A DNA stretch of 64,000 bases from Aquila chrysaetos chrysaetos (Eukaryota > Chordata > Aves > Accipitriformes > Accipitridae), in contig NC_044016.1 in NCBI RefSeq assembly GCF_900496995.4, forward strand, positions 21,494,932 to 21,558,931. Reading direction: 5' to 3'. The stretch's first letter is position 1. Each line of letters opens with the position of its first letter. Shown here piece after piece: positions 29,641 through 42,290 of the stretch. The position numbers and the translations under genes were made by a program. A model generated the notes under the pieces. It worked only from the letters and a program-made list of their open reading frames with translations. It did not search any database and had not been told where the DNA came from.

Positions 29641-32600
29641 CTCGGGTAGAGACGCATTCTTTTATGGAAATGTGACAGTCTCACAACAGGCTGGGGGCAC
29701 AGAGACAGGCAGCCAGATACCAGCAGGTCCAGGGTTAAGATACTAGAGATTTCCAGATTTAAAAAAGCCCCAAAAACCCACAACCCAAAATTTGCTAAAT
29801 CTCTAGGACACGATGTTCAGGGAGGTGAGGTATGTTTTGGTTCCTGGCCCCAGAGGGTGCTGGGGGCATGGCCTGTACTTCGCAGACCTGCTTCTGTGGG
29901 GTCCCCTTGGCCTTCCAAGCACCATAGGTGATCCATGCCTCGACGTGAGGGACCTGAGCCTGGAGGACATGCTACCCTGAGGCCCTGCCTGCCAGGGCAG
30001 CACAGACCTGCCTGCACTGGGCACTTGGGGACCCTCATGCAGCAGCTGGCACCCAAGGTTGAGGGAGCCTTTTCACCCCCCAAACAGCCACCTAGGTTAC
30101 CTGCACCTTGATGGCAAAGCCTAGCAGAGCTCTGTGCAAACTGCTTGCAGCCATGAACAGACCACAGGAAGAACAGTCCAACTCTTGGTAAGCGAGCAGG
30201 GAAAAGCCTCAGGAGACATGGGCAGAAGGGGGCTTGCAAATTAGCTGAAAGCCTTTCCAAGAGTACAGCAGCAAAGAAAAGGGGTAAATAGCACTCTTGC
30301 TGCAGACAGACCAGAGGGAAAACTGCCCTGCTCCATGCTTCAGACTTGGCATGGGGCTTCAGGCAGCCGAGGGCCGGAGAAGTGCTGATGTGCCAGGTGC
30401 AGCGAGGAGGAACACGATCTACAAAGGGAAAAAGCATCAAGAAGCAAATGTGCTACTGGTGCATTTCAAACAAGCCTGGGCAAAGCACCGACAAGCATAC
30501 AATAGGGATCAGTCCTATATCACCAGGAAGAAGGAGGGCCTGCCAAAGCCCTGCATCTCTCTGCCTCCTCTCCATCTCCTCCAGTCAACATACAAAGCTC
30601 CCTGCACGCTTCATCATCTGAATGAGCTAGCCAAGCAGACACCAGGCCTTCAAAGGTTTGATCTGGCAGGCTTGGCTTCTTCAAAGCCAAAACTAAGTGC
30701 ACCCTTGCCCTGGGTCCAAAGTCCTTCCAGCTGGCTTTGCATCAGGCCTCAAATATCTACCAGCACAGGGCACCTTTTTTTGTGCGTATCAGCTCCCAGC
30801 CCCAGTGTTGGCAGGTACTGTCACTGTCATGGCCAGCCCCCAGCCCCACACTGCTTCGAGAACCACTTTGCAGCAGCTTGCGTACTGCTGGCTGTATACA
30901 TCCCACTGCTTGGGAGCCCTGGTCCTGCTCCCAGCACAGCTGCAAGCACAGCTGACCACACAAGTGACTCATCTGCACTGGGACAGTGCCTGGCAGGGAT
31001 GGAAGTAGACAGTAAGAGTGGTGAGCCTTTGGATCCATGAGAAACCTGGGTTTGATTTTGTCCCAAAGGCAATCGAGACCTACAGAGATCACTTCATGAG
31101 CAAAATGGGAAGGAAGCATGGCTTCCCCATGCAAAAGGAAGAGGGGACCTCCTCCTGACATTCTGTCCTGAACCTGCTAGAGGGTGATCCTGAGGGGACA
31201 CAGACATTTTGGAGACCCCTGCTTAATTCCTGGGGCTCAGTACTGGGATGCTCCTTTGTTTCAAAGGCCTGAAACAGGATTGTTTAAAGAACTCTCTTCC
31301 CTAGGAAAAAACACTCCACAAGCTGGGGAATCTCAACATCAGAGGAATCTTCAAGTTTCAGGTAAAACCTAGCCATTTTATTTCCACAACTTCATCTTGA
31401 CAGTCCTCCCTTGACCAGGCCACACAACACTTCTTTCCTGGAGGTTATTTTCTCATCCATGATTTTCAATAAGGAAAAGAGCTTTTGGGCACTAACTTCC
31501 ATGAAGGTCAGGGAACCTGTCCTTTTCAGAACTCTGTCCCTTTCAAGATCACCCAGGATAGTCAAGCACAAAACCTTGCCTTTGAACATCAGCAAAACCC
31601 TTCATGCTGCCTTTGCCCACTGGAAACTGTCTGCCTTGCCAAGTGATACAGATTTAGCTCCAGACAGCTAGGTCTTTTTTATGCCTCTTTATAACAGGAA
31701 ACTCCCTCCAGTCTGCTGGTAGTGCTTTCAAGTCGTATGGTGCCCTGAACATAACGTACCATGCAAAGAGGGGTTGTACCACGGCTTGAAATCCTGGTAT
31801 GCTGTGGTTCATGCTCCTCTCATCTCAGCTGGCCAATCTGCCCTCAGCCTAAAGGCTCTTTGGTCTCTCTGGCTCTGCATTTTGCTCCCATGTTGCACCT
31901 TGCTGCCCTCCTGCCTCAGTTTTCGCATCCCTTTGGACTGGCTGCTCCTGGGCAAGGGGTGTCTGTCCCCGTCTGGCCATCGGGAAGGCCTAATGGTGTC
32001 CTCTTCCTCTCCAGGGAAGTTTGGTGTAACAGTGGCACCCATGCAACACCATGCTGCAGCTCTGCTGCCAAGAAGGCAGCCCAACTGCCTCCATCCAGCT
32101 ACAAGGAACCAATATGGCCACGGCACCCAGCATTTCTGCACCACTAAGGAGAGGTGCCCAGCCCTATCTTGTTTGCCTCCTGACAAACACTATGGAGTCT
32201 TGATGCCACACGGACACCCCCAGGGTCCCATCCATGTGTGCCACCCTAGTCCACAGCAAGGGCCCGTCTCCTCCTCGGCCATTAAGAGTAAGCCCAAACC
32301 TATCCAACAGTTCTCCACACCAATCAGCTCTCAGTCTTCACAGCAGAGTCACAGCCAACCTGAATTGCATTAAATTCTGAGTGTTAGATTTCATGAGTCA
32401 CCAAATCAAACACTTTAGTTCCAAATATATCTACCTGTCACTTTCCCTTCAAGCTCCTGGGCTGTATATCTATCAGAAAGAAATCAAGTTTGCCTGCCAG
32501 CTTGTACTTTATAGTCTATAAAGAAATACTGCTTACTGTTTGGCTTCCCTCGTTTCCTGTAGGCATACGCTGGTAGTGATACAGCAAATGCAACATAAAT

Positions 32601-35600
32601 AAGTTGAGTGGTGAGACTGATGAGGTGCTGGACTTCACGCTGTATATTCTGCAGAGCAGTGGCCACATGGCAACCAAGCCCTGGTTGGGAGTAAGTCCCA
32701 GAAAACAGGGCTTCCTCACCTATCACCCAACACCCCAGCAGTAGCAACTTTACCAATTCCCAACAGACACTTACTATAACCAAGGATGGAAACTCCATCT
32801 CTCACACCAGTGGTTTTCAGCTTCTGGTTTATGGATCCCCGTAGCACATGGGCTGTTCCTCAGGTGTTACCTTCTTGGTTGTCTACTACACATCTGTTAC
32901 CAGCATTTACACTGCTTGCACATGGTCTGCACTTTCCTTGCAAAATATTTGTGGGCCTGCCCCAGGTTGGCTATCTTATACTTCATTTTTTAGGTGAGAG
33001 TGACTATTCATACAGAATCTTTACTGCACAAGTATCACTTCAGCTTTCGAGCACTGTTACGGAGAGCTGTTCAGGTGCATGATATCTGGCTCGGCTGAAA
33101 CATGGACCAGTCTCCCTGGTGAACCCTTATTTAGTCTGAATTTTTCTATGTTCTCCTCCATTTCTTAAGTGACCAAATGCCATCTTGTCCATGTTGCACA
33201 GGTACACATTTTTAGCAGGAGCTTTGCACCTCTCCCAGCTCTCATCCCTTTTCCCTTTGTTTATCAGTAAGCTCACCTCATCTTAGAGCTTCTTTTTTAT
33301 CTCTGATCTTAATCCTCTTGTGCATAGGGGACTATTAACATACTTGCCTTCCCTCATGCCCCCTATTTGTCCCCTACCAGTTGTCACAGACTGGGTATTC
33401 TCATCTGCACCCAGCTTTTCCTCTTGAGTGAAGTGTATGTGTGTGTCTAATAAAACCAGGTTTTTGAGCTAGTCTCTCAAGGTCACATTGACTGTTTCCT
33501 CCTCCTCACTTCTGCATGACAGGAGTCTTTGCCTCCTTGCAGCACAGCACTCAAAGACGCAGGAATTTTGTCCAATGGGCATGATTACAATTGCTTACCC
33601 ACAGAGTGCAATCAGTACTTCCCACCAAGGAAACCCTTGGTGATGCAAGTCACCAAGCAGTGGCAAGGAGCATCTCTCAGTTGTCCAAGCCACCTCTGAG
33701 GGCTCCACAGCTGGCTCCTCACCGGGGGCTGGTAGGATACCCTACTGCATCAGCCGTGGGAGCATCCCTACTCCTTACTCTGCAGCATGCAAGCTGCTCA
33801 CTCAGAGGTTATTGGGGTAAGCTTCTCTCTCGCCCGGTCCTCCTGCCCTAAGCACTGACAACACCACACACAGCATGCACAGGGTCAGGGCATTATCTCT
33901 CTTGGATGGTACTTCAGAAAAGCTTCATGCCCCTGCTTTTAGCAAGTGCTCCATAGGGACCCAGGAAAATTGAAACATTGCATCAATTCAGGAATGGTGG
34001 CAAAGTGGGTGCATGGGCTGCTTAGAGCAGCATCCCTGGAGATGACACTTAGCCGCACACAGAATAACCCTCCTTCACATCAGAAGGTGAGGCAGCTTGG
34101 CACTAGCAGGGAAGGGCCCACCAGCCTGGCTCTCTCATCCAGCGGGAAACAGCGGATGTAAAACGAGGAAGCCTAGAGAGAAACCCGTTCCCCTGTGGGC
34201 ACTGGGGGGCAAGCAACCAGGATGCTGCATGACCTCTAGCAGCAGCAGCCTCTCCATGTTGCTCCAACAACAACAGGAACACGTACTCCAAACCCTGCAC
34301 CTGCACCCTTCCTATAACAAATAAATGCCAATTATTTTCAAAGGTCCTTAAGCAGATTGCAGCGACAAGTGTTTGCATTTCACAGACTAGGGATGTTCTC
34401 ACCTTTTCCTCACCTTCCTTACAGCACTCCTAGGGTAGCACTTGCCTTGCAGGGTTGGTCTACAAAGGACCCACAGCACAGCCAAGCAACAAAGGTCAAT
34501 GTAATCGCAGCCTTGCAGCAGGCAGAATTGAGCTCCCTTTACAACTCCAAGCTGAGAAGAGATTCGGCAGCCACAGCAGGAGGAGGAATGAAGTCAATTG
34601 TTCCTCAACAACAGCAGACATCAGCAAAAGGCTCTCGCAGCAAGAGGTCTGGATGCGGCCAGCAAGCCTGGACAGTTACAGGAGAACATCTAGGAACCAG
34701 CATTCTGCATCTGCTGGGGAAATCATGACAGGAGTCAGAGCTCCAGCAACAGCAGCACAGCCCAGCCCAACTCACAGCACCCAGTACAACCAAGAGCAGC
34801 TGTGCAACCTCGGCCACACGGGTGTCCAGACTAGGACACTGTGATGCTGGAAAAACCTTGAGGCTTTACGGCACACTGTTCACTCTGTTCCAGCAGCTAC
34901 AGAACTCCAACAAGGGAGATCAAGGCTGCAAGAGACCAATTTTGAGCTCCTGTTGGGCACTGAATAAATTACAAAGGTCATAGCAGAGCAAGATGGACAT
35001 TAAACACAGCCTTGAGACTGTCCTTGCCCTCAAAGCCCTCATCTAGGCTATAGAGAGAGAACCACTGGACCTCACTTGGCATATCAGTGCTCAAAGATGT
35101 CCCAATTCCTCTTCTGTAGGATGTTTGCTCTGATGCTGCCAGAGGGATCTAATCTAGATGCAACTCCCCAATAACCTTTACCTGCTGGGAAGAATGAGGG
35201 TTGAACAGCTCTTTTTGAGTTTTCAGGGCAGCTCTGCCTGCCTTCAACTGCCGGGGCTGGGGTCTGCAGGGCGGAGTCACTCACATGCACCAGGCTGGGG
35301 ACACTGGGCTCTCAGCCAGCCACCAGCACTTGAGAGATGCTGACGGGACTCTTCCTTTCAATAGTCTCTCTCTACCCCGTGGGGCTTGGCAAGACGAGCT
35401 AGGCCTGGCTTGGAAACACAGGGAACAAAGCGCTGGTTGGATGCTGGGCAGAGTTGACAGCATCCAGCTGAGACCAGGAACACTCAAGTGGTACTTCAAG
35501 GCAAGCAGCCTGGCTCCCAGACCCGCAGATAAAGGTGTGTGAGAAAGTGGCTGCTTGGACTTGGAGGAGGGCATTGAATTTTCAGTAAGATGCAGCAGTG

Positions 35601-36362
35601 CAAGCCTTTTGGCATCCAGACTCTATCTCAATGTTAGGACAAACAAAGAAACAGTACTTTAACTGGGCAAAGCCGCTCTGAGTCACTGTTTATCCATGGA
35701 GCACAGCTCCCCAAGAGCAAATATCAAGCCTATGAGAGTCCACTAAGCACTTGCAGTTGATAACCTGGGCTCCTCTTACCCACAGCCCCCACTGAAGCCA
35801 GGGTGCTTACACCTGCTAAGACCACTGAAATCCTGACTTGACATGGAGGAGGTAGCTTGGAGGTCACCCCAGAAACAATGCAGAGCACAGCAAATACTGT
35901 GCACCAAGGGCTATTGGAGATGAAGTCAGGAAGGGCCCTCCTGCCCAGATGGACCAGCATCACACAGAAAAACTAAGACCAGATACCTGGCAGCCCCCTC
36001 AGGCATGCCTGCCAGGCAGCCACAGCATCTCCTGAGCTCTGCTCCTCGAGGCTGTGACATTGAAATGAAAACAGCAGCAGGTGCTTTTCATGGGCTTGAG
36101 TCTGGAGAACACCCAGGAGCAGCTAAGCATCATGGCCTGGCTGCTGTAAGGCAGCCTGCGCACCTGGAGGCTGCTTTCCATGGAAAGCACCACCCTAAAC
36201 GGAGGGCAAATCAGTGGGGAACTGCCTGATTGGAGCTGCAGTGGCAGCCCTGAGAGGGACCACACTCCAAACAACTGTGCTGCTCCCATCCCATCGTCTC
36301 TGCTGCCAGGCTAAGGCCCTCAGCCTTAATCCTTATGTGTCACTGGGAGCCAAGACCCATCA

Positions 36363-36392
36363 CTTATTCTGGCCATGCTTATTCTGGCCATG
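36363..36392. repeat. 15-bp unit in two perfect tandem copies
   Basis: CTTATTCTGGCCATG is repeated twice with no mismatch. Confidence 0.95.
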
Positions 36393-37069
36393 TTTCCTGA
36401 GACCACCTCTCCCTCCCAAAGTACTCCCTTGTACTCTGTGCTTTCACAGATGACTTCTAATGCCAAAAGAAAACAGCATGACGGCACTGATGGCTGGGGT
36501 CCAGGTGTCCCAAGCCTGGGTGAATCTCATCTCTGACCTTGTGCCTCCATCCTTGCATGAAGCCTTGAAGTTTGAAGGTCACCCTGTACCCATGACCCTA
36601 ACCCTCCCCTGGACACAGGTACACAGCACACAGCACAACATTGGCAGGATGCACCAAAGCATGCCATAGGTTTCCACCAGGAAATCACACTCCTGGCTGT
36701 TCCCCTTCTATGGAAAGGGCCTCTAGCTGTATTGACCAATGTGAAGTGCAGCATCACAGAGGTGAGCAGGAGGGGCAGTACACCCAAATAAAAAGGAGCC
36801 AGTGGACCCCAAAGACAGTCAGGGTACCTTCAGACAACAAAACTATTCTTTGCTGGTTTACACGTTGGAGAGGGTGAACATGATGTTCCATACCTCATTT
36901 CTGGATCAGGACAACATACCACATGTATTGCATGAAAAGACAAATCACTCATTAAAGCAGTGGCTGTGGCCTCTAATACAATGTGACAGAATAGCAAGCA
37001 GTTCCTCCAGAATTTTCTTTATAGGTGTGAAGTTTGCCTGGTCTTTCCAAACACATCACAGGAGCAGGA

Positions 37070-37220
37070 GCATAAAAACAATTAGTAGATTATGGCATTC
37101 TGAGATTAATTACTAATTAATAACCCAGATGAGGTTACCACTTAGTATTTCTCCCAACACAAATCTAGCTTTGACAGCTGTATGGGCTAATGCTTGTTAA
37201 GATATTTCTCCATGGATCTT
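37070..37220. promoter_or_regulatory. AT-rich island with clustered TAAT motifs in intron 1
   Basis: ACAATTAG, GATTAATTACTAATTAATAA and nearby ATTA sites lie within about 60 bp, a dense homeodomain-type motif cluster in otherwise GC-richer sequence. Enhancer role is inference. Confidence 0.3.
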
Positions 37221-40200
37221 CATGCAAAAGAAATCAGCCCTGCTCACGAAAGCTCCTAAGTATATACTTATCTTGAAACGCTCTCACTGAAGTCATCATA
37301 ACTTAAGTACATGGCTAAATTAAAGTGTTCACCTAAAAAGGGACAGACTTGAGCACTGTGTTCTGCGTCAAACACCAGATGTTTTCCAAGACCATTCTCT
37401 GAACCCCAGCTATGTGCACCGGTTATCAACCCAGCCCCAGTTGAGTGTTTCAGGATAGAGGCAGCAAAGATCAAGTAGCTTAACCAGAACTGTTCTTTGA
37501 TGATGAGAAATAGGTTCCTGCAGTACACTTCACAGTGACATGGTTAAATAAATAATCCTAGACCAGAAAGCTTTCTTCTCTTCACGGGGAAATGGTTCTG
37601 GCAGGCTTGAAAGGCATGCCCTTCCTCCTGATTCTGTTTCCAAATTTCATTACTTCTGCTACTTGGCTGCTCCTCCAAAAATACCGCTCCCCTTCTCAGC
37701 AAGGGGATTGAAGATCCCTTGCTGTCAGGAGATCTCACCTGCCTCCACTCTCCTTAAGCTAAGCTCTGTACACCTGGCATTTTTCCAAGTGCACCTTTCC
37801 AAGCCTCTGACTGTTTCCACAGCTGATATCTCTGTGTGGTCAGCATCTTTCCAGTCATATTGTGCCTGAATATCCCAAGCACGGATACAGCCAGAGGGAG
37901 AATGGTACTGCAGTCTCCTTGCTCTGCAGCACAACTCCTTTGCATTCATAGCCTGAGACACCAAAGAGTTCTCTGTCAGTCACATCATGACCAAATATCT
38001 AACCCCCTATACCCTGTCATTCTAGCTTGTCCTCTCACTTCCCATTTCCTTCCAACACAGCTGCCTCCCATGGTGCCCAAACTGTCCACAGGGGCAGGGG
38101 AAGCAACCTTTTTAAAGTTTTTCAATAAACACAGTGGTTTGACAAGTGTCAACTGTTATATGGTGAACTTCAGTTTTCCCATTTATATCAACAAACATTC
38201 AAACATCCTAGTTGTCCCATTTTTACATAGTGGGACACACCTGAACCTTGTTGCCAGACTTGCTACCAATCATCAGCACCAGGGGTTGCCTGGCTCTTGG
38301 CAAACACTACCACACAACCAACATGGCCTCTGCATCTCCATCGCTCTTACGGGGTATTTTGAAAAGGTTTCCTGCACTAAAGCACTTGAATACCTCAGAG
38401 TTTCCCCAAGCAGCTGTATGATCTAGGGTCTCCTGCACTCCCACCAGGGCAGGCGATCTACAGATGCCAAAGGCAGAGGTGAACTCCATTAATGCATGAT
38501 GGAAGAGAGGCTTCCTAATGTTTGCTTTTCAGATCACGGTGTGGAAAGACACGTGCTACACGCTGGAGAAGGCAGAAGCCTCTTACAGGGCATTTTGCTT
38601 TTTATCAATGGAGAAAGTGCAGCCACACTGCCTCATCTCACATACCAGTCAGGCTGTTCCTGGGATGACTTCCTGGCTCTTCCAACGCATCGCAATGACC
38701 TCAGAAGAGCCAGCCTGATACTTCACAGGAAAGCACTAGGCAGCATTAGATTTATACGGCTTAAAACACAACCTGAACAATGCAGAGTAAGGCCGGACAA
38801 CACTGCTTATTTGAGCAGCAGACCAAGTAAAGCCTCCACTTGTCAAACTGGAGAGCCTTCAGATTCAGTTTGCACTTTGCAAGCCACTGCTGCCCTCCTG
38901 AGAGCTCCCAAACAAGCTCAGCTGCTCCTTCCCCCAGTCACCCACCCATTTGATAGGGGGGAAGGCTGCAAAGTCGGTGGTCCCCTGCCTAAACATCACT
39001 CTAGCAGGAAGTATATCCCAGGCATGCCAACTCACAGGTCCTTCTCGAATCACAGCTGACTGCAGTGCGAACATCCCCTCTCCACCCTACACTGCTGGGG
39101 CTGGGAACGCACCTTCCAGGCCAGCCTCCAGAGGGGAAGGTGGCTGGCTGCCCCCAGAGCAAACCTGGCAGCCACACTTAGCTCCTCCAGGGCCTGAAAT
39201 GGCAAAGTACAGGGATGCAGGAGGGCAGTACCTCCTCCAGCCTCTCCTCCTGGGTGGCCAGCCCCGCAGCTGCAGCCCTGCCAACCTGTTTATGCCCAAG
39301 GCTTGCCACAGCAATCCTGCCACAGCCCCGTAAGTGAGCGGGGAGGATGGAATTTCACCCCTGGCACCCTGCCCTCTGCTTACACCACCCAACTGGCATT
39401 CTGTTCAAAGCCTCTGAGGAATCCCAGCATACAGAAATCAGGCCTCCACTGAGGCTGCGGTGCCAGCCACCAGGCATGGCTGCTGGGGACCGACTGCTGG
39501 GTCTGGTAGCAGGGGGACATGTCCTGTCAGGGTCAATGCTGGGACCTCTGAGATCAACCCTGCCCCACACAGCTCTGCAGGGCTCCATGTCACACGCACC
39601 TGAAGGCTGCCTCATTTACTACAGCTCCTCAGAGATCCACAGCCCCGGCAGCACTCTAGGGTCAACACTTGCTCTCCAAGTGGCACATGCATAGGGACGT
39701 GCATGTGTGTGACCAGGCAGCAATCGGGGAGATCCCTTGCTCAATGTCTTCTACCCAACACCCCAGCAGGCACTGCAGAGAAACCCAGCACAGTCATCCA
39801 CTCATCTTCAGAGTCTTGCCCAGATGCTGGCTACATACCTTCTCCTGAGTCAGGGATAATTTTAATAGGAGGAAGCTGATAGCTACCTTGCCCCAAGTTT
39901 TAGCCCTCTACTGCCAGCTGCAGTATTTTTGTCCCTACATGAAAAACCTGTAGCCTCTCAAAGATAACTGTAGCTCAACACAGCCATGTGCATCTCGCTC
40001 CTTCCTCCTGAATCCTAGCTGCTTTCAAGCCTCCTCTCCAATGCCCCCATCCACATGTTGGTAGGGGTGGGAGGCTGTGGATGGCTTCCCACAGCCAGGG
40101 AGACAGAGCTGGCACTCATGAAGGTTCCCCCCAGCCATGCCCACAGCAGCCCCTTGATGAGGGGTCACCAGTGCCTCTGCATGCCTGCCAGCAGAGCTGA

Positions 40201-42164
40201 CAGCTTCCAGGCCCAGGTCCCACAGCAGAGAAAACTCCTTCCGATATAATATCGGTTGCCTATTTATAACATGCTGTTTACCAACACTAAGCACTCACTC
40301 CTTGGAAGCAGAGGACAAGATGAGTCAAGGGAGCATGAGCAAGGGACCTTTCCTCTGTCATGGGAAGATGAGGGGACCGTGGGAGGATTCCTTGGGGCTG
40401 GGTGCTGCATCATGGCTGATCACCTGCAGCTCCCTCACCAATGCAAGCGGACTTGAGGACACACTCAGCATTTTTTTTACATCAGATCCTTAAGCTCTGG
40501 GAAGATCTTCTTGTGAGATCAGAACCAGCACACAGGAGTGTGCCAGCATCCCCTTGCAGCCTGCTCCGGGCTCAGGAAGCACTGAGTGCCAGCAGGTGTT
40601 GAAGAACAGATTTAACATAAGGTCTCCAAAAACCTCTGGCAGCTCCTGGGACCCTATTCCAGCAGCTCAATGAAGGGCTGCTGGTTGCCACAATGCTTTG
40701 ACAGGGTTTCTTCAAGCACTGCCCATCCCAGATGGCAGTCCTCTGGCAGGTGGCTGGGAAGGCAGCCCCCACTGCTCACCCTCGGCCAGCCTCCGTTCTG
40801 GGTGGTCACTCTGTCATTGCATTTGCTCAGCGCCCCTGGGAAGAGTTAGATTTGGAGGGCTGTATAAAGCAAGGACATCTGACAGCTGAGGCACTAATAC
40901 TGCCAGCCTTCAGCAGTGGGCAGAGATGAGCACAACAAAGTTTGCTATGGGTCTCAAAGTGGGGTAGAGGGAAGAGAGGGATTACAACTGCAGGCCCCCA
41001 TGGCAATGTCTCACATTCAGGATACTGTTCAGGAATATGCTTCTGAGCAACAGAAGGCAAGAAATGAGTACCTCCTAGGGCTCCTTAAATTTTGCAGACT
41101 TTCTCCGTTGTCCAAGCTATACTCCCTCCTGGGTGGCTGGAAACAGACCCTGTGTGATGTTATTGAACTGCACACCCATATGGTGGCAGATCAGTGTCTT
41201 GAAGCCCATCCAGGCAAAACAACCGGTGCCAGCCCCTAGCTCCTCCCAGAGCCACCGCATTTTCCATTCCTCCCTCCCAGCTGCATCCAGCTATCTCCCA
41301 ATGGCAGGCTCATTTTTAGAGCCTCACATTTTCCTCTCTGTCTTCAAGAAAGTTATTGCTTTCCTGCCCTCAAAGAGCCTCTTCCACCCCACCAAACTGG
41401 TAACAGACCTCCTGGCTCCATTCCCATCTGTCATTTCCCAGATCCATCTCCTACGCCATTGCACTTACCAGCCCCAAACGGGCTGGCAAGAATGCACTTT
41501 TACATTAAGAGGCTGGATCGATTTCTGGGTTTTTGACCTTTCCTAACAGGCACAGGGAGGGTTGGTGTTGGGAGGTTTACTGGAAAGCCTCAGCTGGGGG
41601 TTAGTGTGTGTTCAGCCAAGGCTTGGAGTCCAGAGGCGTGCCTGAAGGACATTGCCTTAGCTGCAGGAACACGGGACATCGTCACACATAAGGCCCAGGA
41701 ACTGCTGGTCAACTGTACAATGAGTTTTGGCTATAAGCCATCCGCACAGCTGGCCCTCATGTGCCATCCCTTCAGCATGGCTTCTCCCCACCAACAAGCC
41801 ACAGGCTCAGTGGGGGTGCAGGCTTCTGCACTCCATGTGCTGCCAGAGGTGGAGGCACCAGCAGCACTGCCCATGCGCAGGATAATCCTTTGCTCTCTTC
41901 ATCCTCCCAGCTCACCCCCGTACACGCTGCTGGGCCCCCACTCTCTGCCAGCTTCCCACACATCCATGTGGCAGCTCCTGGCCATCCCCACCCATGCCCC
42001 AACCCACCTGCTCCTCCCAGCACCGATTCACCCACCCCCAGCTCTGACTCACTCCCTGCCACTCACAACCACGCATCCAGCTTGCCTCCCGCATTCCTGC
42101 CACCCCGAGTCACAGGGCAAGGTGTCAGCACTCTGTTTTAGAGAGCAGCAGTGAAGCAGCATGG

Positions 42165-42290
42165 ACCCATAATGCAGGACAGCCTGGCTCTGCTCCGCAT
42201 CCCACCCTGACCAGCTGCATGACTGCAGGCATGCTGCTGATATGCCCCATGCCTCTGCTTCTGTCCGTCAGAGTCACATACAACCCCTCC
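42165..42290 (+). mobile_element. possible MIR-like SINE fragment
   Basis: GGCTCTGCTCC, ACCAGCTGCATGACTGCAGGC and CCATGCCTCTGCTTCTGTC follow the order of the MIR core, but with many differences. Confidence 0.35.

Noticed and set aside
30297..31040. 247-codon plus-strand open frame in TMEM63B intron 1
   Set aside because: No recognised domain, no splice-flanked homology, and overlapping frames of similar quality on the other strand.
33140..33500. T-rich text reminiscent of old LINE sequence
   Set aside because: Vague resemblance to CR1 3' regions without an ordered set of matching phrases.
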